From Bacteroides mediterraneensis (GTDB lineage: Bacteria; Bacteroidota; Bacteroidia; Bacteroidales; Bacteroidaceae), in assembly GCF_025993685.1 (NCBI RefSeq), contig NZ_DAJPEN010000001.1, positions 3,224,001-3,288,000 on the forward strand: 64,000 nucleotides of DNA, read 5' to 3'. Made by a program: the position numbers and the translations under genes. The notes beneath the pieces are model-generated. The model searched no databases, had not been told where the DNA came from, and saw only the letters and a list, made by a program, of their open reading frames with translations. Positions 43,938 through 51,127 of the stretch are shown here, one piece after another. The first letter of the stretch is position 1; the number at the start of each line of letters is the position of its first letter.

Positions 43938-44957
43938 ATGAGAAATTTGGTTATCATGCCAGCTATGGCAAACAATCGTGAGAGAATGAATCTGGGTGAA
44001 TATGCAGAAGAAGCTACCGTTATCATGGACGAGCCAGTAAAGCCTGCCAATCACTTCATCGAAGCCAACACACAGGAAGTGACATTGAATCATTTGAAGA
44101 ATGATTGCATTACTCCAGTGTTCTCTAAGGACAATGAGCTTACTATCAATCATGCCCAGTTTGTGGAAACCATACAGGATGCAGCACAGTCTTTCTTTAA
44201 TGGTGAAAAGGTGGAACAGGCCACAATCAGAACAAGCCACATTATTAAGGGAAGAATCCCAGAAGCAATCCACAAGCCAGCCAATCAACTATTGGAATCA
44301 GATAAGACTATCTACTATGAAAGGGCAGCTTTCAGCATTGATATTCCTACTATCTATGAAACAGTAGGAGGAAACAAACTGAATCTTTCCATCGTAGGAG
44401 TAAGAGCTTACAACCAGATGAATCTTTATTCCAAGAAAGTTCCTGAACTTTTCCGTTTGGCTATCGGATTCAAGAATCAAGTCTGCTGTAACATGTGCAT
44501 CTTTACAGATGGTTACAAGGATGATTTGAGAGTAAGCAATACCACAGAACTTTATCGTGCAGCATTGGAACTTTTCAGTAACTACAATCCAGCCAGACAT
44601 ATTTATCTGATGCAGCAGTTAGGCAACACTTCCATGAGTGAACACCAGTTCTGTCAGATAATAGGCAGAATGCGACTTTATCAATGCTTGCCAACAGGCT
44701 ACCAGAAAGCACTACCCAGAATGTCGCTTACTGATACGCAGATAAACAGTGTAGCCAAGGCATATATTAATGATGAAAACTTTGGCAGCTTCGGAAATGA
44801 GCTTAATATGTGGAAGTTCTACAACCTGTTGACTGGAGCCAACAAGTCAAGCTATATTGATTCATTCTTAGACCGTTCCTTGAATGCTACAGAAATGGCT
44901 TTGGGAATCAATTCAGCATTACATGGTGATGAGAGATATAAATGGTTCATTGATTGA
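43938..44957 (+). CDS. DUF3871 family protein
   Basis: 339 aa. The sequence (LSIVGVRAYNQMNLYSKK, FKNQVCCNMCIFTDG, HRF-like QIIGRMRLYQ) matches the DUF3871 family of Bacteroides mobile elements, thought to be related to phage/plasmid DUF932-type proteins. No catalytic residues known. It follows the replication module and precedes the toxin-antitoxin pair. Function unknown. Confidence 0.75.
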   Translation: MRNLVIMPAMANNRERMNLGEYAEEATVIMDEPVKPANHFIEANTQEVTLNHLKNDCITPVFSKDNELTINHAQFVETIQDAAQSFFNGEKVEQATIRTSHIIKGRIPEAIHKPANQLLESDKTIYYERAAFSIDIPTIYETVGGNKLNLSIVGVRAYNQMNLYSKKVPELFRLAIGFKNQVCCNMCIFTDGYKDDLRVSNTTELYRAALELFSNYNPARHIYLMQQLGNTSMSEHQFCQIIGRMRLYQCLPTGYQKALPRMSLTDTQINSVAKAYINDENFGSFGNELNMWKFYNLLTGANKSSYIDSFLDRSLNATEMALGINSALHGDERYKWFID

Positions 44958-45021
44958 GAGAGAAAGGGGCATTCTTTATGGGTGTCCTTTTCTTAAATAT
45001 CGAACTATTAACTATTTATAC

Positions 45022-45053
45022 TTGTAAGTACGCAAATAAGTACATATCTTTGC
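45022..45053 (+). promoter_or_regulatory. Promoter/operator of the toxin-antitoxin pair
   Basis: A -7 box TATCTTTGC at 45045-45053 and a weak TTG about 20 bp before it. AAGTAC occurs twice in the spacer (45025 and 45038), a likely operator for the antitoxin. A strong ribosome site AAAGGAGG lies just before the ATG at 45074. Confidence 0.6.
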
Positions 45054-45073
45054 ATTATAACAAAGGAGGATTT

Positions 45074-45364
45074 ATGAGAACAGCCAATTACACAGATTTA
45101 AGAGCCAACTTGAAAAGCTACATTGATGCGGTCATTGACGATTATGATACCGTAGTTGTCAATCGTGGGAATGGCAAAGGAGTAGTAATGATTTCTTTGG
45201 ATGAATACAATTCTCTAAAGGAAACGGAGTACATCATGTCGTCACCCGATACAATGGAAGCAATACATAAAGGTGAAGAGGATATTAAGAACGGTAACTC
45301 TATATCTCAAAAGGAAGGTGAAAGCATAGAAGATTTCTTAAAACGGGCAGCATGTACAGAATAA
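45074..45364 (+). CDS. yefM-like: Antitoxin, Phd/YefM family
   Basis: 96 aa from the ATG at 45074, chosen for its ideal ribosome site; the open frame runs further upstream without support. Typical Phd/YefM start (YTDLRANLKSYIDAVIDDYD, VVVNRGNGKGVVMISLDEYN). It binds DNA through the N-terminal part and neutralises the toxin through the C-terminal helix. It overlaps the toxin gene by 13 bp. Confidence 0.9.
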   Translation: MRTANYTDLRANLKSYIDAVIDDYDTVVVNRGNGKGVVMISLDEYNSLKETEYIMSSPDTMEAIHKGEEDIKNGNSISQKEGESIEDFLKRAACTE

Positions 45365-45627
45365 CATTATCAGAACAGGCACGAAAAGAATACCTATACT
45401 TTATACAAAGTGGAAACAAGGCTATCTTAAACAAAATCAAAACTTTATTGGAAGATATTGCCGCACACCCATACACAGGAATAGGAAAGCCAGAACCACT
45501 TAAATACGAACTGGCTGGAAAATGGTCAAGAAGAATCAATGCAGAGCATAGAATTGTTTACTCCGTGCATGATGATATAATAGAGGTTTACATATTCTCT
45601 ATGCGATACCATTATTCCAAGAAATAA
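45352..45627 (+). CDS. yoeB-like: Toxin, YoeB/Txe-type ribosome-dependent mRNA endonuclease
   Basis: 91 aa. Signatures of the family: IGKPEPLKYELAGKWSRRIN and HRIVYSVHDD, with the C-terminal MRYHYSKK holding the expected His/Tyr. It cleaves mRNA at the ribosome when free of its antitoxin. It most likely stabilises element 2. Confidence 0.92.
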   Translation: MYRITLSEQARKEYLYFIQSGNKAILNKIKTLLEDIAAHPYTGIGKPEPLKYELAGKWSRRINAEHRIVYSVHDDIIEVYIFSMRYHYSKK

Positions 45628-45705
45628 CACACATATTACTAATATTGAAGAAAGGACAGCTATTAAGTTAGTTGTCCTTTTTTATTTCTACCAATACTTA
45701 CAATC

Positions 45706-45978
45706 ATGGATAAACAGATAGACAAACTTATAGAGCATATCAGAAATTTAGAAAGCCGTTTGGGCGAAGTGGACAACAACCTTAGATATATAAAGGTAGT
45801 ACAGGCCTTGAAACATTCCTTAGATAAATTGGATGATATACTTAGGGATAACCAAGAATTGCAGCGTGAATATCAAGCAACCTATCATAGCTATTTCTAT
45901 ACAGGTTGCGGATTCTCCTTTTATGATAGAATCTGTAATTCTATACTGGATTATAAATATGGTAACAGACCATTCTAG
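45706..45978 (+). CDS. Small coiled-coil protein, hypothetical
   Basis: 90 aa. The first 60 residues form a coiled coil with heptad-like leucines (IDKLIEHIRNLESRLGEVDN). No family recognised. It follows the toxin gene by about 80 bp and is ended by a hairpin at 45992. Confidence 0.6.
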   Translation: MDKQIDKLIEHIRNLESRLGEVDNNLRYIKVVQALKHSLDKLDDILRDNQELQREYQATYHSYFYTGCGFSFYDRICNSILDYKYGNRPF

Positions 45979-45991
45979 GAAAGGCATATAG

Positions 45992-46020
45992 GAGGTGGGG
46001 GAATATTGCCACCTCTTATT
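45992..46020 (+). terminator. Hairpin after the coiled-coil gene
   Basis: GAGGTGG (45992-45998) with CCACCTC (46009-46015) followed by TTATT. Probable weak terminator. Confidence 0.6.
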
Positions 46021-46101
46021 AATATTCACTTTGTGGATTAGTGAATGTTTAGCTATAAATCAATTAGTTAGTAAACATAGCTCAAAATTAATATTCACTT
46101 T
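46018..46101. repeat. Direct and inverted repeats upstream of the minimal recombinase
   Basis: ATTAATATTCACTTT occurs exactly at 46018-46032 and 46087-46101. Between and within them are an inverted repeat ATTCACT/AGTGAAT (46024-46046, 9-bp spacer) and another ATGTTTA/TAAACAT (46045-46078). The layout resembles recombinase core sites or an operator. Confidence 0.6.
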
Positions 46102-46129
46102 TATTCATTTACCTATAAAACAGAACATT

Positions 46130-46717
46130 ATGTCACTTAAATATTCAAGCACAACAGCAGACTATCTTGTCTGGTCAGATGCAATGAACCTTATAAGAAA
46201 ACTGGCAAAAGATGAGAATTATAAAATGTCACTTCTTATAGCTTTAGGTTGTTTTACAGGATTGAGGATTTCTGATATTCTGGCTTTAAGATGGAAGCAG
46301 ATATTAGATACAGACGAATTTAGTGTAACTGAGAAAAAGACTGATAAGATAAGAACCATAAGACTGAATCCCCAGCTACAGGAACATATCAGAGAATGTT
46401 ACGAACATATAAATCCAGCTGGAATAAATGCACCTATCTTAGTAAGTCAGAAAGGTACAGTCTTTTCAGTCCAGAGAATAAATATCATTCTTAAAGAGGT
46501 GAAGAAGAAGTACAGGCTAAAGATTAAGAACTTTTCCTGCCATTCACTTAGAAAGACTTTTGGCAGGCAGGTCTATAATATGAACAGTGAAAATTCAGAG
46601 TTTGCTTTAGTTAAGCTCATGGAACTGTTCAATCATAGTTCTGTTGCCATTACTAAAAGATACTTGGGATTAAGGCAGGAAGAAATCTTACAGACTTATG
46701 AATCTTTGAGCTTCTAA
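46130..46717 (+). CDS. Minimal tyrosine recombinase (catalytic domain only)
   Basis: 195 aa from the ATG at 46130; the frame upstream crosses the repeat region. It is a bare catalytic domain with all six-type residues apparent: FTGLRISDILAL (Arg I), the HSLRKTFGRQV box, LFNHSSVAITKRYLG with the Tyr. Arm-binding is absent and only a short N-terminal piece remains. Unlike the two integrases, box I Arg is present. Such short recombinases act as invertases or resolvases; here resolving multimers or switching a DNA segment is possible. Confidence 0.8.
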   Translation: MSLKYSSTTADYLVWSDAMNLIRKLAKDENYKMSLLIALGCFTGLRISDILALRWKQILDTDEFSVTEKKTDKIRTIRLNPQLQEHIRECYEHINPAGINAPILVSQKGTVFSVQRINIILKEVKKKYRLKIKNFSCHSLRKTFGRQVYNMNSENSEFALVKLMELFNHSSVAITKRYLGLRQEEILQTYESLSF

Positions 46718-46727
46718 ATAATGGGCA

Positions 46728-46780
46728 GGTAGGTTTTCAGAGAAATATCCTTTCTAATGGGGAGATTCTGAAAATCTACC
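46728..46780. repeat. 14-bp inverted repeat downstream of the minimal recombinase
   Basis: 46728-46741 pairs with 46767-46780 over 14 bp with one G-T, spacer of 25 bp. It directly follows the stop codon; it could be a terminator without a T run, or a recombination site. Confidence 0.6.
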
Positions 46781-46805
46781 AACATTATTGTGATTTTTTG
46801 TTTTG

Positions 46806-46840
46806 CTATACCCAATACAGAAAATAAAGAAAATGTAGGT
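46806..46840 (+). repeat. 35-bp dispersed repeat, copy B
   Basis: See copy A at 42188-42222; the two differ at 4 of 35 positions. This one precedes the RNA gene. Confidence 0.7.
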
Positions 46841-46921
46841 TACTGGATATATAATAGCCTGTATATAGTCCAATACATTGTACTAGTATGTTATATAATA
46901 GCATATTTATTAGCACTTTAG

Positions 46922-46954
46922 TTTGAGTATTAAAAAACCTTTCGCTAACTTTGC
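46922..46954 (+). promoter_or_regulatory. Promoter of the structured RNA
   Basis: TTTG (46922-46925), 20-bp spacer, TAACTTTGC (46946-46954). This is one of the best matches to the Bacteroides promoter in the window, and no coding region follows it for more than 300 bp. Confidence 0.8.
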
Positions 46955-46957
46955 AGC

Positions 46958-47230
46958 AATTCCAGTGACTTATCGAGTTAAGACGCTGGAAGGACATAAT
47001 TAACGAGAGGTGTTATTGATATTATCTTCTTAGATTAAACTTCGCAACTTTAATTTTGGAATGAAGATGATGGCAATAGCACCACACCTTTGACATATAT
47101 ATGCCATATTCATGTAATATGGTGTTCTTATATTGTCATGAGGTGTGGGTTGCTATTGTTTTATCCATTCCAAGGGTATTGCGAAGACCTAATCTAAGGA
47201 TAAGACAAATATAGTTCCCACACCTTTTTT
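46958..47230 (+). ncRNA. Candidate structured RNA, about 270 nt, unassigned
   Basis: No open frame but dense complementarity. A 5' hairpin (46960-46965 with 46986-46991, extended inside by CTTA/TAAG) precedes a long interrupted hairpin: 47030-47037 with 47190-47197, 47040-47047 with 47179-47186, 47056-47063 with 47166-47173, 47074-47089 with 47141-47158, and a tip at 47103-47110 with 47116-47123. AGGTGT at 47008 can pair with ACACCT at 47220, and a TTTTTT tract ends the unit. The interrupted-stem shape resembles 6S RNA in outline, but I cannot name a family. A leader RNA for the downstream lipoproteins is an alternative. Confidence 0.7.
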
Positions 47231-47279
47231 ATTATTAATAGCTTTCTTCGGGGAATTGGGGAAGATGAATCTATTGATT

Positions 47280-47606
47280 ATGAAGAAATTTATATTAGGA
47301 AGTTTCCTGGTGTTACTTTGCAGCTGTCAATCTAAATTCACTAAATTGACAAATGAAATGTATGATTTAGTTGAAGAATATACAGATGCATTAGATAATG
47401 CTAAATCTCAAGAAGAAATTAAATTCTTAAAAGAAGAATTTGAAAGGAAAGGTGAATTAATAGAGGATAAGTTTAATGAATTACAAAAAAGTGATGATTA
47501 CTCTCTTGACGACATACAAAGCTTAATGCAAGATGGAAAGTTAAAAGAACTTGTAGAGCAAGCAAAGGAAGCTGAACGAAATGCTTATAATCGATGTAAA
47601 GAATAG
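47280..47606 (+). CDS. Small coiled-coil lipoprotein
   Basis: 108 aa from the ATG at 47280, which begins a lipoprotein signal (MKKFILGSFLVLLCSCQS, Cys about residue 16). The rest is a charged helical domain rich in Glu and Lys. No family recognised. It has no obvious promoter between the RNA's T tract (47230) and its start, so it may depend on readthrough of the structured RNA. Confidence 0.7.
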   Translation: MKKFILGSFLVLLCSCQSKFTKLTNEMYDLVEEYTDALDNAKSQEEIKFLKEEFERKGELIEDKFNELQKSDDYSLDDIQSLMQDGKLKELVEQAKEAERNAYNRCKE

Positions 47607-47655
47607 CTAAAGATAAAAAAATTATTTACCAGATTAAACGAATAAAAAAATAGCA

Positions 47656-48537
47656 ATGAAAACATTTAGATTAATTGGAATGGCTTTATTAGCTGCAATG
47701 TTATGTACAAACTTTACAGCTTGTAGCAGTAGTGATGAACCGGAAGAACTTCAAAAAAATGATGAAGGATTAGTTACAAATCAAAAAAAACTAAGTGAAA
47801 TAAGTAATCCAGATGGTTCTACCCGAGAATTTATTTATGATGATGAGGGAAAACTAATTATGGCCACACACAGTGATGGCTCAACCTATTCCTATACATG
47901 GAATACAAACACAATTGTTGAGAATACACAATTATGGCAAGAAACTTTCAACATCGAAAATAATTTAATCACAACCACCAAAGAAGTATGGGGAACAAAT
48001 GTACGCTCTGAACGGACTTTTAGCTATGATGCAAATGGATTATTGCAAAATATAAAATATAAAGATTCTGATTCATATCCAATCAAATGGGAAGACGGCA
48101 AGATTATACAGATAGAAAACGCCCAATTTTCATATAGTGGAAAAACGTGCAAAGGTTATTTACCCATTCTTATATGGCATATTGATGAGTCATGTCTTTT
48201 ATTTGAGGCTCATCCAGAACTGATAGGAATGAGAACCAATCAATTACCTGATGGATATAGCTATACTGACAACTATACCAGCGAATATTATGATGAAGTA
48301 ATAGGAGAAACCTGTCAAATTCAATATATTGACGAATGCACAACAAAATATACATATACATGGGACAATGATGGATATTTGGAAAGTTGTACATCCACGG
48401 AGACAGATACAAGAACCCAAAAATATTCATTTAAAGACTTAAATGGAGATGGAGTAATAACCAATGACGAAAGAGATGTCGAAGAATATATAACTACTCA
48501 AACATATACTGATACTTATACATTTAAATGGGAATAG
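47656..48537 (+). CDS. Secreted lipoprotein, DUF4595/YD-repeat-like
   Basis: 293 aa with a lipoprotein signal (lipobox TACSS, Cys about residue 23). The mature part has repeated short strands of the type STREFIYDDEGKLIMA, RTFSYDANGLLQNIKY and YTYTWDNDGYLES, as in DUF4595 proteins. A C-terminal EF-hand-like DLNGDGVITNDE may bind calcium. Last gene of element 2; terminator at 48564. Confidence 0.78.
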   Translation: MKTFRLIGMALLAAMLCTNFTACSSSDEPEELQKNDEGLVTNQKKLSEISNPDGSTREFIYDDEGKLIMATHSDGSTYSYTWNTNTIVENTQLWQETFNIENNLITTTKEVWGTNVRSERTFSYDANGLLQNIKYKDSDSYPIKWEDGKIIQIENAQFSYSGKTCKGYLPILIWHIDESCLLFEAHPELIGMRTNQLPDGYSYTDNYTSEYYDEVIGETCQIQYIDECTTKYTYTWDNDGYLESCTSTETDTRTQKYSFKDLNGDGVITNDERDVEEYITTQTYTDTYTFKWE

Positions 48538-48563
48538 AATCCTTTAAATAGAGAAAAAACAAC

Positions 48564-48605
48564 AAAAGCCAACCTACCCAATCATACGGATAAGTTGGCT
48601 TTTTC
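48564..48605 (+). terminator. Terminator after the DUF4595 gene
   Basis: AAAAGCCAAC (48564-48573) with GTTGGCTTTT (48594-48603) and continuing T. Confidence 0.85.
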
Positions 48606-49060
48606 AGTTCTAAAAGATAACATTATATATTAATTTATACGATTATACAGATATACCTTGAATACTCAAAATGAAATATAACTCTTTCTCACAGGTGGAT
48701 TCTAAAGAAATAATAATCTGATATACCCATTAAATAATTCTACACTACTACCAGACAATAGCTTGGATATACAATTTATGAATGATTTTGAGTAATAGAG
48801 AAACTCATATAATACAGTCAAATAAATATCATCCAATAGAGAAAAAAGTAACTGGAACAGTCTCAACTATAGGAGTGATTCATTGCATACAAAAGCAATA
48901 TTGAGTAACTTTGTGATGCAGGGTAAGACTGCAAAGAGATAAATTAATTTATTGTCAAACCTCTTGGTTTATTGCCGGATTAAACCATAAATTAAACCAA
49001 AGCATAAAGAAATTACAGAAAAGTCTGATAATCAATGATTATCATGCGATAAATATCAAA
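48606..49060. other. Right end of element 2, non-coding
   Basis: AT-rich, no gene seen. ATTAAACCA sites at 48979-48987 and 48991-48999 (12-bp period) match the left-end array. A perfect TGATAATCA/TGATTATCA inverted repeat lies at 49026-49044, shortly before the core. Confidence 0.55.
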
Positions 49061-49108
49061 GTCTGGGGGGCGTGTGGTCGCTGGTTCGAATCCAGTCACC
49101 CCGACTGG
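49061..49108 (+). repeat. Attachment core copy 3
   Basis: Identical over 48 bp to 22212-22259 in the tRNA gene. It is the right end of element 2. Confidence 0.93.
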
Positions 49109-49222
49109 GAAAAAGCATTGATAATCTGATGATTGTCGATGCTTTTTTGTTTTTAGGCATATCGCTTAAGCGGCGGTTTAATCGAACAAATTAAACCCAA
49201 AAGTAAACCAAGAAGTAAACTA
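49109..49222. other. Fossil left end of a third element
   Basis: The first 45 or so bases after the core, including the terminator hairpin, nearly match those after core copy 2. After that GGTTTAAT and a 12-bp-period array (ATTAAACCC 49190, AGTAAACCA 49202, AGTAAACTA 49214) recall the arm sites of element 2 but are degenerate. No integrase follows. It is best read as the remains of a related, deleted element, or else the ancestral sequence next to the tRNA. Confidence 0.65.
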
Positions 49223-49278
49223 AAAAGCACAAGAAACCACCACCTACTTTATGAAAGGGGAATATACTTGCCTTCCCC

Positions 49279-49734
49279 TCAACGCATTTTATAAGCCAAT
49301 ACAGAATAAGACACAAACGTAAAGGCCATCAGTACCACACCGAACACAGAGAAATAAATTGCATTTTCACAGGTCTGTGTAAGCAACTTCCCTAAATTCA
49401 TACAACCGATTGCCACATTCCAGAATTGGCATAACCGGATAGCCAACACATATTGCCGCCCCACATTTGCCTCTGTTACCCGAAAGACAAATCTATAGTA
49501 TCGGACTGACACAAACATGCTACAGCCCAACACCAGAAACAAAAGCAACATCACAATTCCTGCTGCACCGTTTTCCTGAAAAAACAAGCCACCCGTCTGT
49601 CGAATCTGATATAATATATATATCCAACCCACCAACACCGGCAGGAAAGCGATTCCTGTCAGCAAATAGTCGAACATTGTCCGCTGATAGCGCACATTGC
49701 GGCCGCTCCCTGTATAAAATCCCAAATTAATCAT
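49279..49734 (-). CDS. Hypothetical integral membrane protein
   Basis: 151 aa with about four hydrophobic segments (YLLTGIAFLPVLVGWIYILY, GIVMLLLFLVLGCSMFVSV, IAIGCMNLGKLL, YFSVFGVVLMAFTFVSYSVL). No family recognised. It overlaps the end of the Arc-type gene by 8 bp, so the three minus-strand genes 50965-49279 form an operon with the SPFH gene. Chromosomal in appearance. Confidence 0.7.
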   Translation of the reverse strand: MINLGFYTGSGRNVRYQRTMFDYLLTGIAFLPVLVGWIYILYQIRQTGGLFFQENGAAGIVMLLLFLVLGCSMFVSVRYYRFVFRVTEANVGRQYVLAIRLCQFWNVAIGCMNLGKLLTQTCENAIYFSVFGVVLMAFTFVSYSVLAYKMR

Positions 49735-49942
49735 CCGATTCTTCTCCCTCTTTTTTCTCCCGGTTACTTTTCTTCAATCTCCCGCTTTTGCGCAAGGCCT
49801 CATTGATTATCCACTGCAATTGTCCATTGGTACTGCGGAATTCATCAGCTGCCCACTTTTCTATCGCATCCATCATGGCAGCGTCTACCCGCAGCACAAA
49901 GCTCTTGGTTGTATTTTCTTTTTTGGGCACTATTATCCTCAC
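49727..49942 (-). CDS. Arc-family ribbon-helix-helix DNA-binding protein
   Basis: 71 aa. Ribbon-helix-helix fold (FVLRVDAAMMDAIEKWAADE, STNGQLQWIINEALRKSGR), with a charged C-terminal tail. It may repress its own operon with the membrane and SPFH proteins. Confidence 0.85.
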   Translation of the reverse strand: MRIIVPKKENTTKSFVLRVDAAMMDAIEKWAADEFRSTNGQLQWIINEALRKSGRLKKSNREKKEGEESDD

Positions 49943-50011
49943 TTAAAATTAAACGACCAAATTTTACTCCCAAAGAAACAGACTGGACATACCGTCTGTC
50001 ATCCTCAAACC

Positions 50012-50965
50012 TTAATGGTTCAGTGTACCTGTGTTCAACACCGGCTGGGCAGCCTCATCCGCACAGAGCACCACAAGCAGATTGCTTACCATGGCAGCTT
50101 TCTTTTCTTCGTCCAGTTCCACAATCTCCTCTTTCGACAATTTGTCCAGTGCCATGTGGACCATTGAAACGGCTCCTTCCACGATTTTCTCACGGGCACT
50201 GATAATGGCCGAAGCCTGCTGGCGCCGGAGCATGACCGCAGCAATTTCCGGTGCATAAGCCAGATAATTGATACGAGCCTCCACCACTTCCATACCGGCC
50301 ATTGCCAGACGCTCATTCAGTTTTTGTTCCAGCTGCTCATTGATTTCCTCACCTCCCGAACGGAGTGTCAATTCATTCACATTCGATTCATTGTCATCAT
50401 AGGCGTACTGTCCGGCCACCTGACGCAAAGCCGCATCACTCTGTATCTTTACAAAGTTCTCAAACGCATTCATGCGGCTGGCCACTGCATTCCCCACATT
50501 TACCGACTTACCGTCTCCCGTGCTGGCCATGGTCTGTGCATCAATCTCAAACATGGCTTTGTAGGTGTCTTTCAACCGCCACACCAACACCAACCCAATC
50601 AGAATGGGATTACCTATCTTATCATTCACCTTTATAGGTTCCACATCCAAATTACGGGCACGAAGCGACAATTTCTTTTTATCTATGAACGGATTCACCC
50701 AAAAGAATCCCGTTTCTTTAAATGTTCCTTTATATTTGCCAAAGAAAACCATGGCACGTGCTTCATTGGGCTCCAGCAGCATATAGCCGCAATTCAAGAT
50801 AATCCACAATAACACCATCACTCCTCCCAATATATAGAAAAGAGTTTCTCCCACAGTAAAACACCATACCGTTATTCCGGCCCATACAAATAAAAATAAG
50901 AAAAGAGCTAAAAAGCCATTCATTTTAAAGCCACTGAATTTCACTTCCTTCATTTCCATATCCAT
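50012..50965 (-). CDS. SPFH/Band 7 domain membrane protein
   Basis: 317 aa. Two N-terminal membrane segments (about 12-65), then an SPFH domain (GYMLLEPNEARAMVFFGKYK; FWVNPFIDKKKLSLRARN) and a C-terminal coiled part (LAMAGMEVVEARINYLAYAP, MLRRQQASAIISAREKIV). Forms oligomeric membrane scaffolds. Starts could also be the Met at residues 3 or 5. It heads the 50965-49279 operon. Confidence 0.88.
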   Translation of the reverse strand: MDMEMKEVKFSGFKMNGFLALFLFLFVWAGITVWCFTVGETLFYILGGVMVLLWIILNCGYMLLEPNEARAMVFFGKYKGTFKETGFFWVNPFIDKKKLSLRARNLDVEPIKVNDKIGNPILIGLVLVWRLKDTYKAMFEIDAQTMASTGDGKSVNVGNAVASRMNAFENFVKIQSDAALRQVAGQYAYDDNESNVNELTLRSGGEEINEQLEQKLNERLAMAGMEVVEARINYLAYAPEIAAVMLRRQQASAIISAREKIVEGAVSMVHMALDKLSKEEIVELDEEKKAAMVSNLLVVLCADEAAQPVLNTGTLNH

Positions 50966-51093
50966 TAGATTTAGATGATATTATTTTGATATCACAAATA
51001 TATTATTTAAGAAATTAAAATCCAAGTGCAGGAGCTTTCCATTTCCATCTTTAACAACTTATAACCGTGAATGTCGACCGATTCAAATATGAG

Positions 51094-51123
51094 AAGAGGC
51101 CATCTCAAATGAGACGGCCTCTT
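51094..51123 (-). terminator. Hairpin after the sugar transporter gene
   Basis: 51094-51107 pairs with 51110-51123 over 14 bp (one A/C mismatch), 2-nt loop. There is no T run after it on the minus strand, so efficiency is unclear. Confidence 0.5.
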
Positions 51124-51127
51124 ACTC

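Larger units (their letters stand above)
36735..49062. mobile_element. Element 2: integrative element with iteron origin and cargo
   Basis: About 12.3 kb between core copies 2 and 3, AT-richer than its surroundings. It holds an integrase beside the left core, a helicase operon, an origin with Rep, a DUF3871 protein, a toxin-antitoxin pair, a minimal recombinase, a structured RNA and two lipoproteins. ATTAAACCA arm-type sites with a 12-bp period lie at both ends (36817-36849 and 48979-48999). No relaxase, capsid or conjugation gene is seen, so how it moves is open: plasmid-like, phage-satellite-like or helper-dependent. Confidence 0.8.

Noticed and set aside
44954..45073. Longer N-terminus of the antitoxin from 44954
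   Set aside because: It would overlap the end of the DUF3871 gene and span the promoter; the ATG at 45074 has the strong ribosome site.
46958..47230. Retron or IscB-type guide RNA
   Set aside because: No reverse transcriptase or RNA-guided nuclease is encoded nearby; the RNA is listed without a family.
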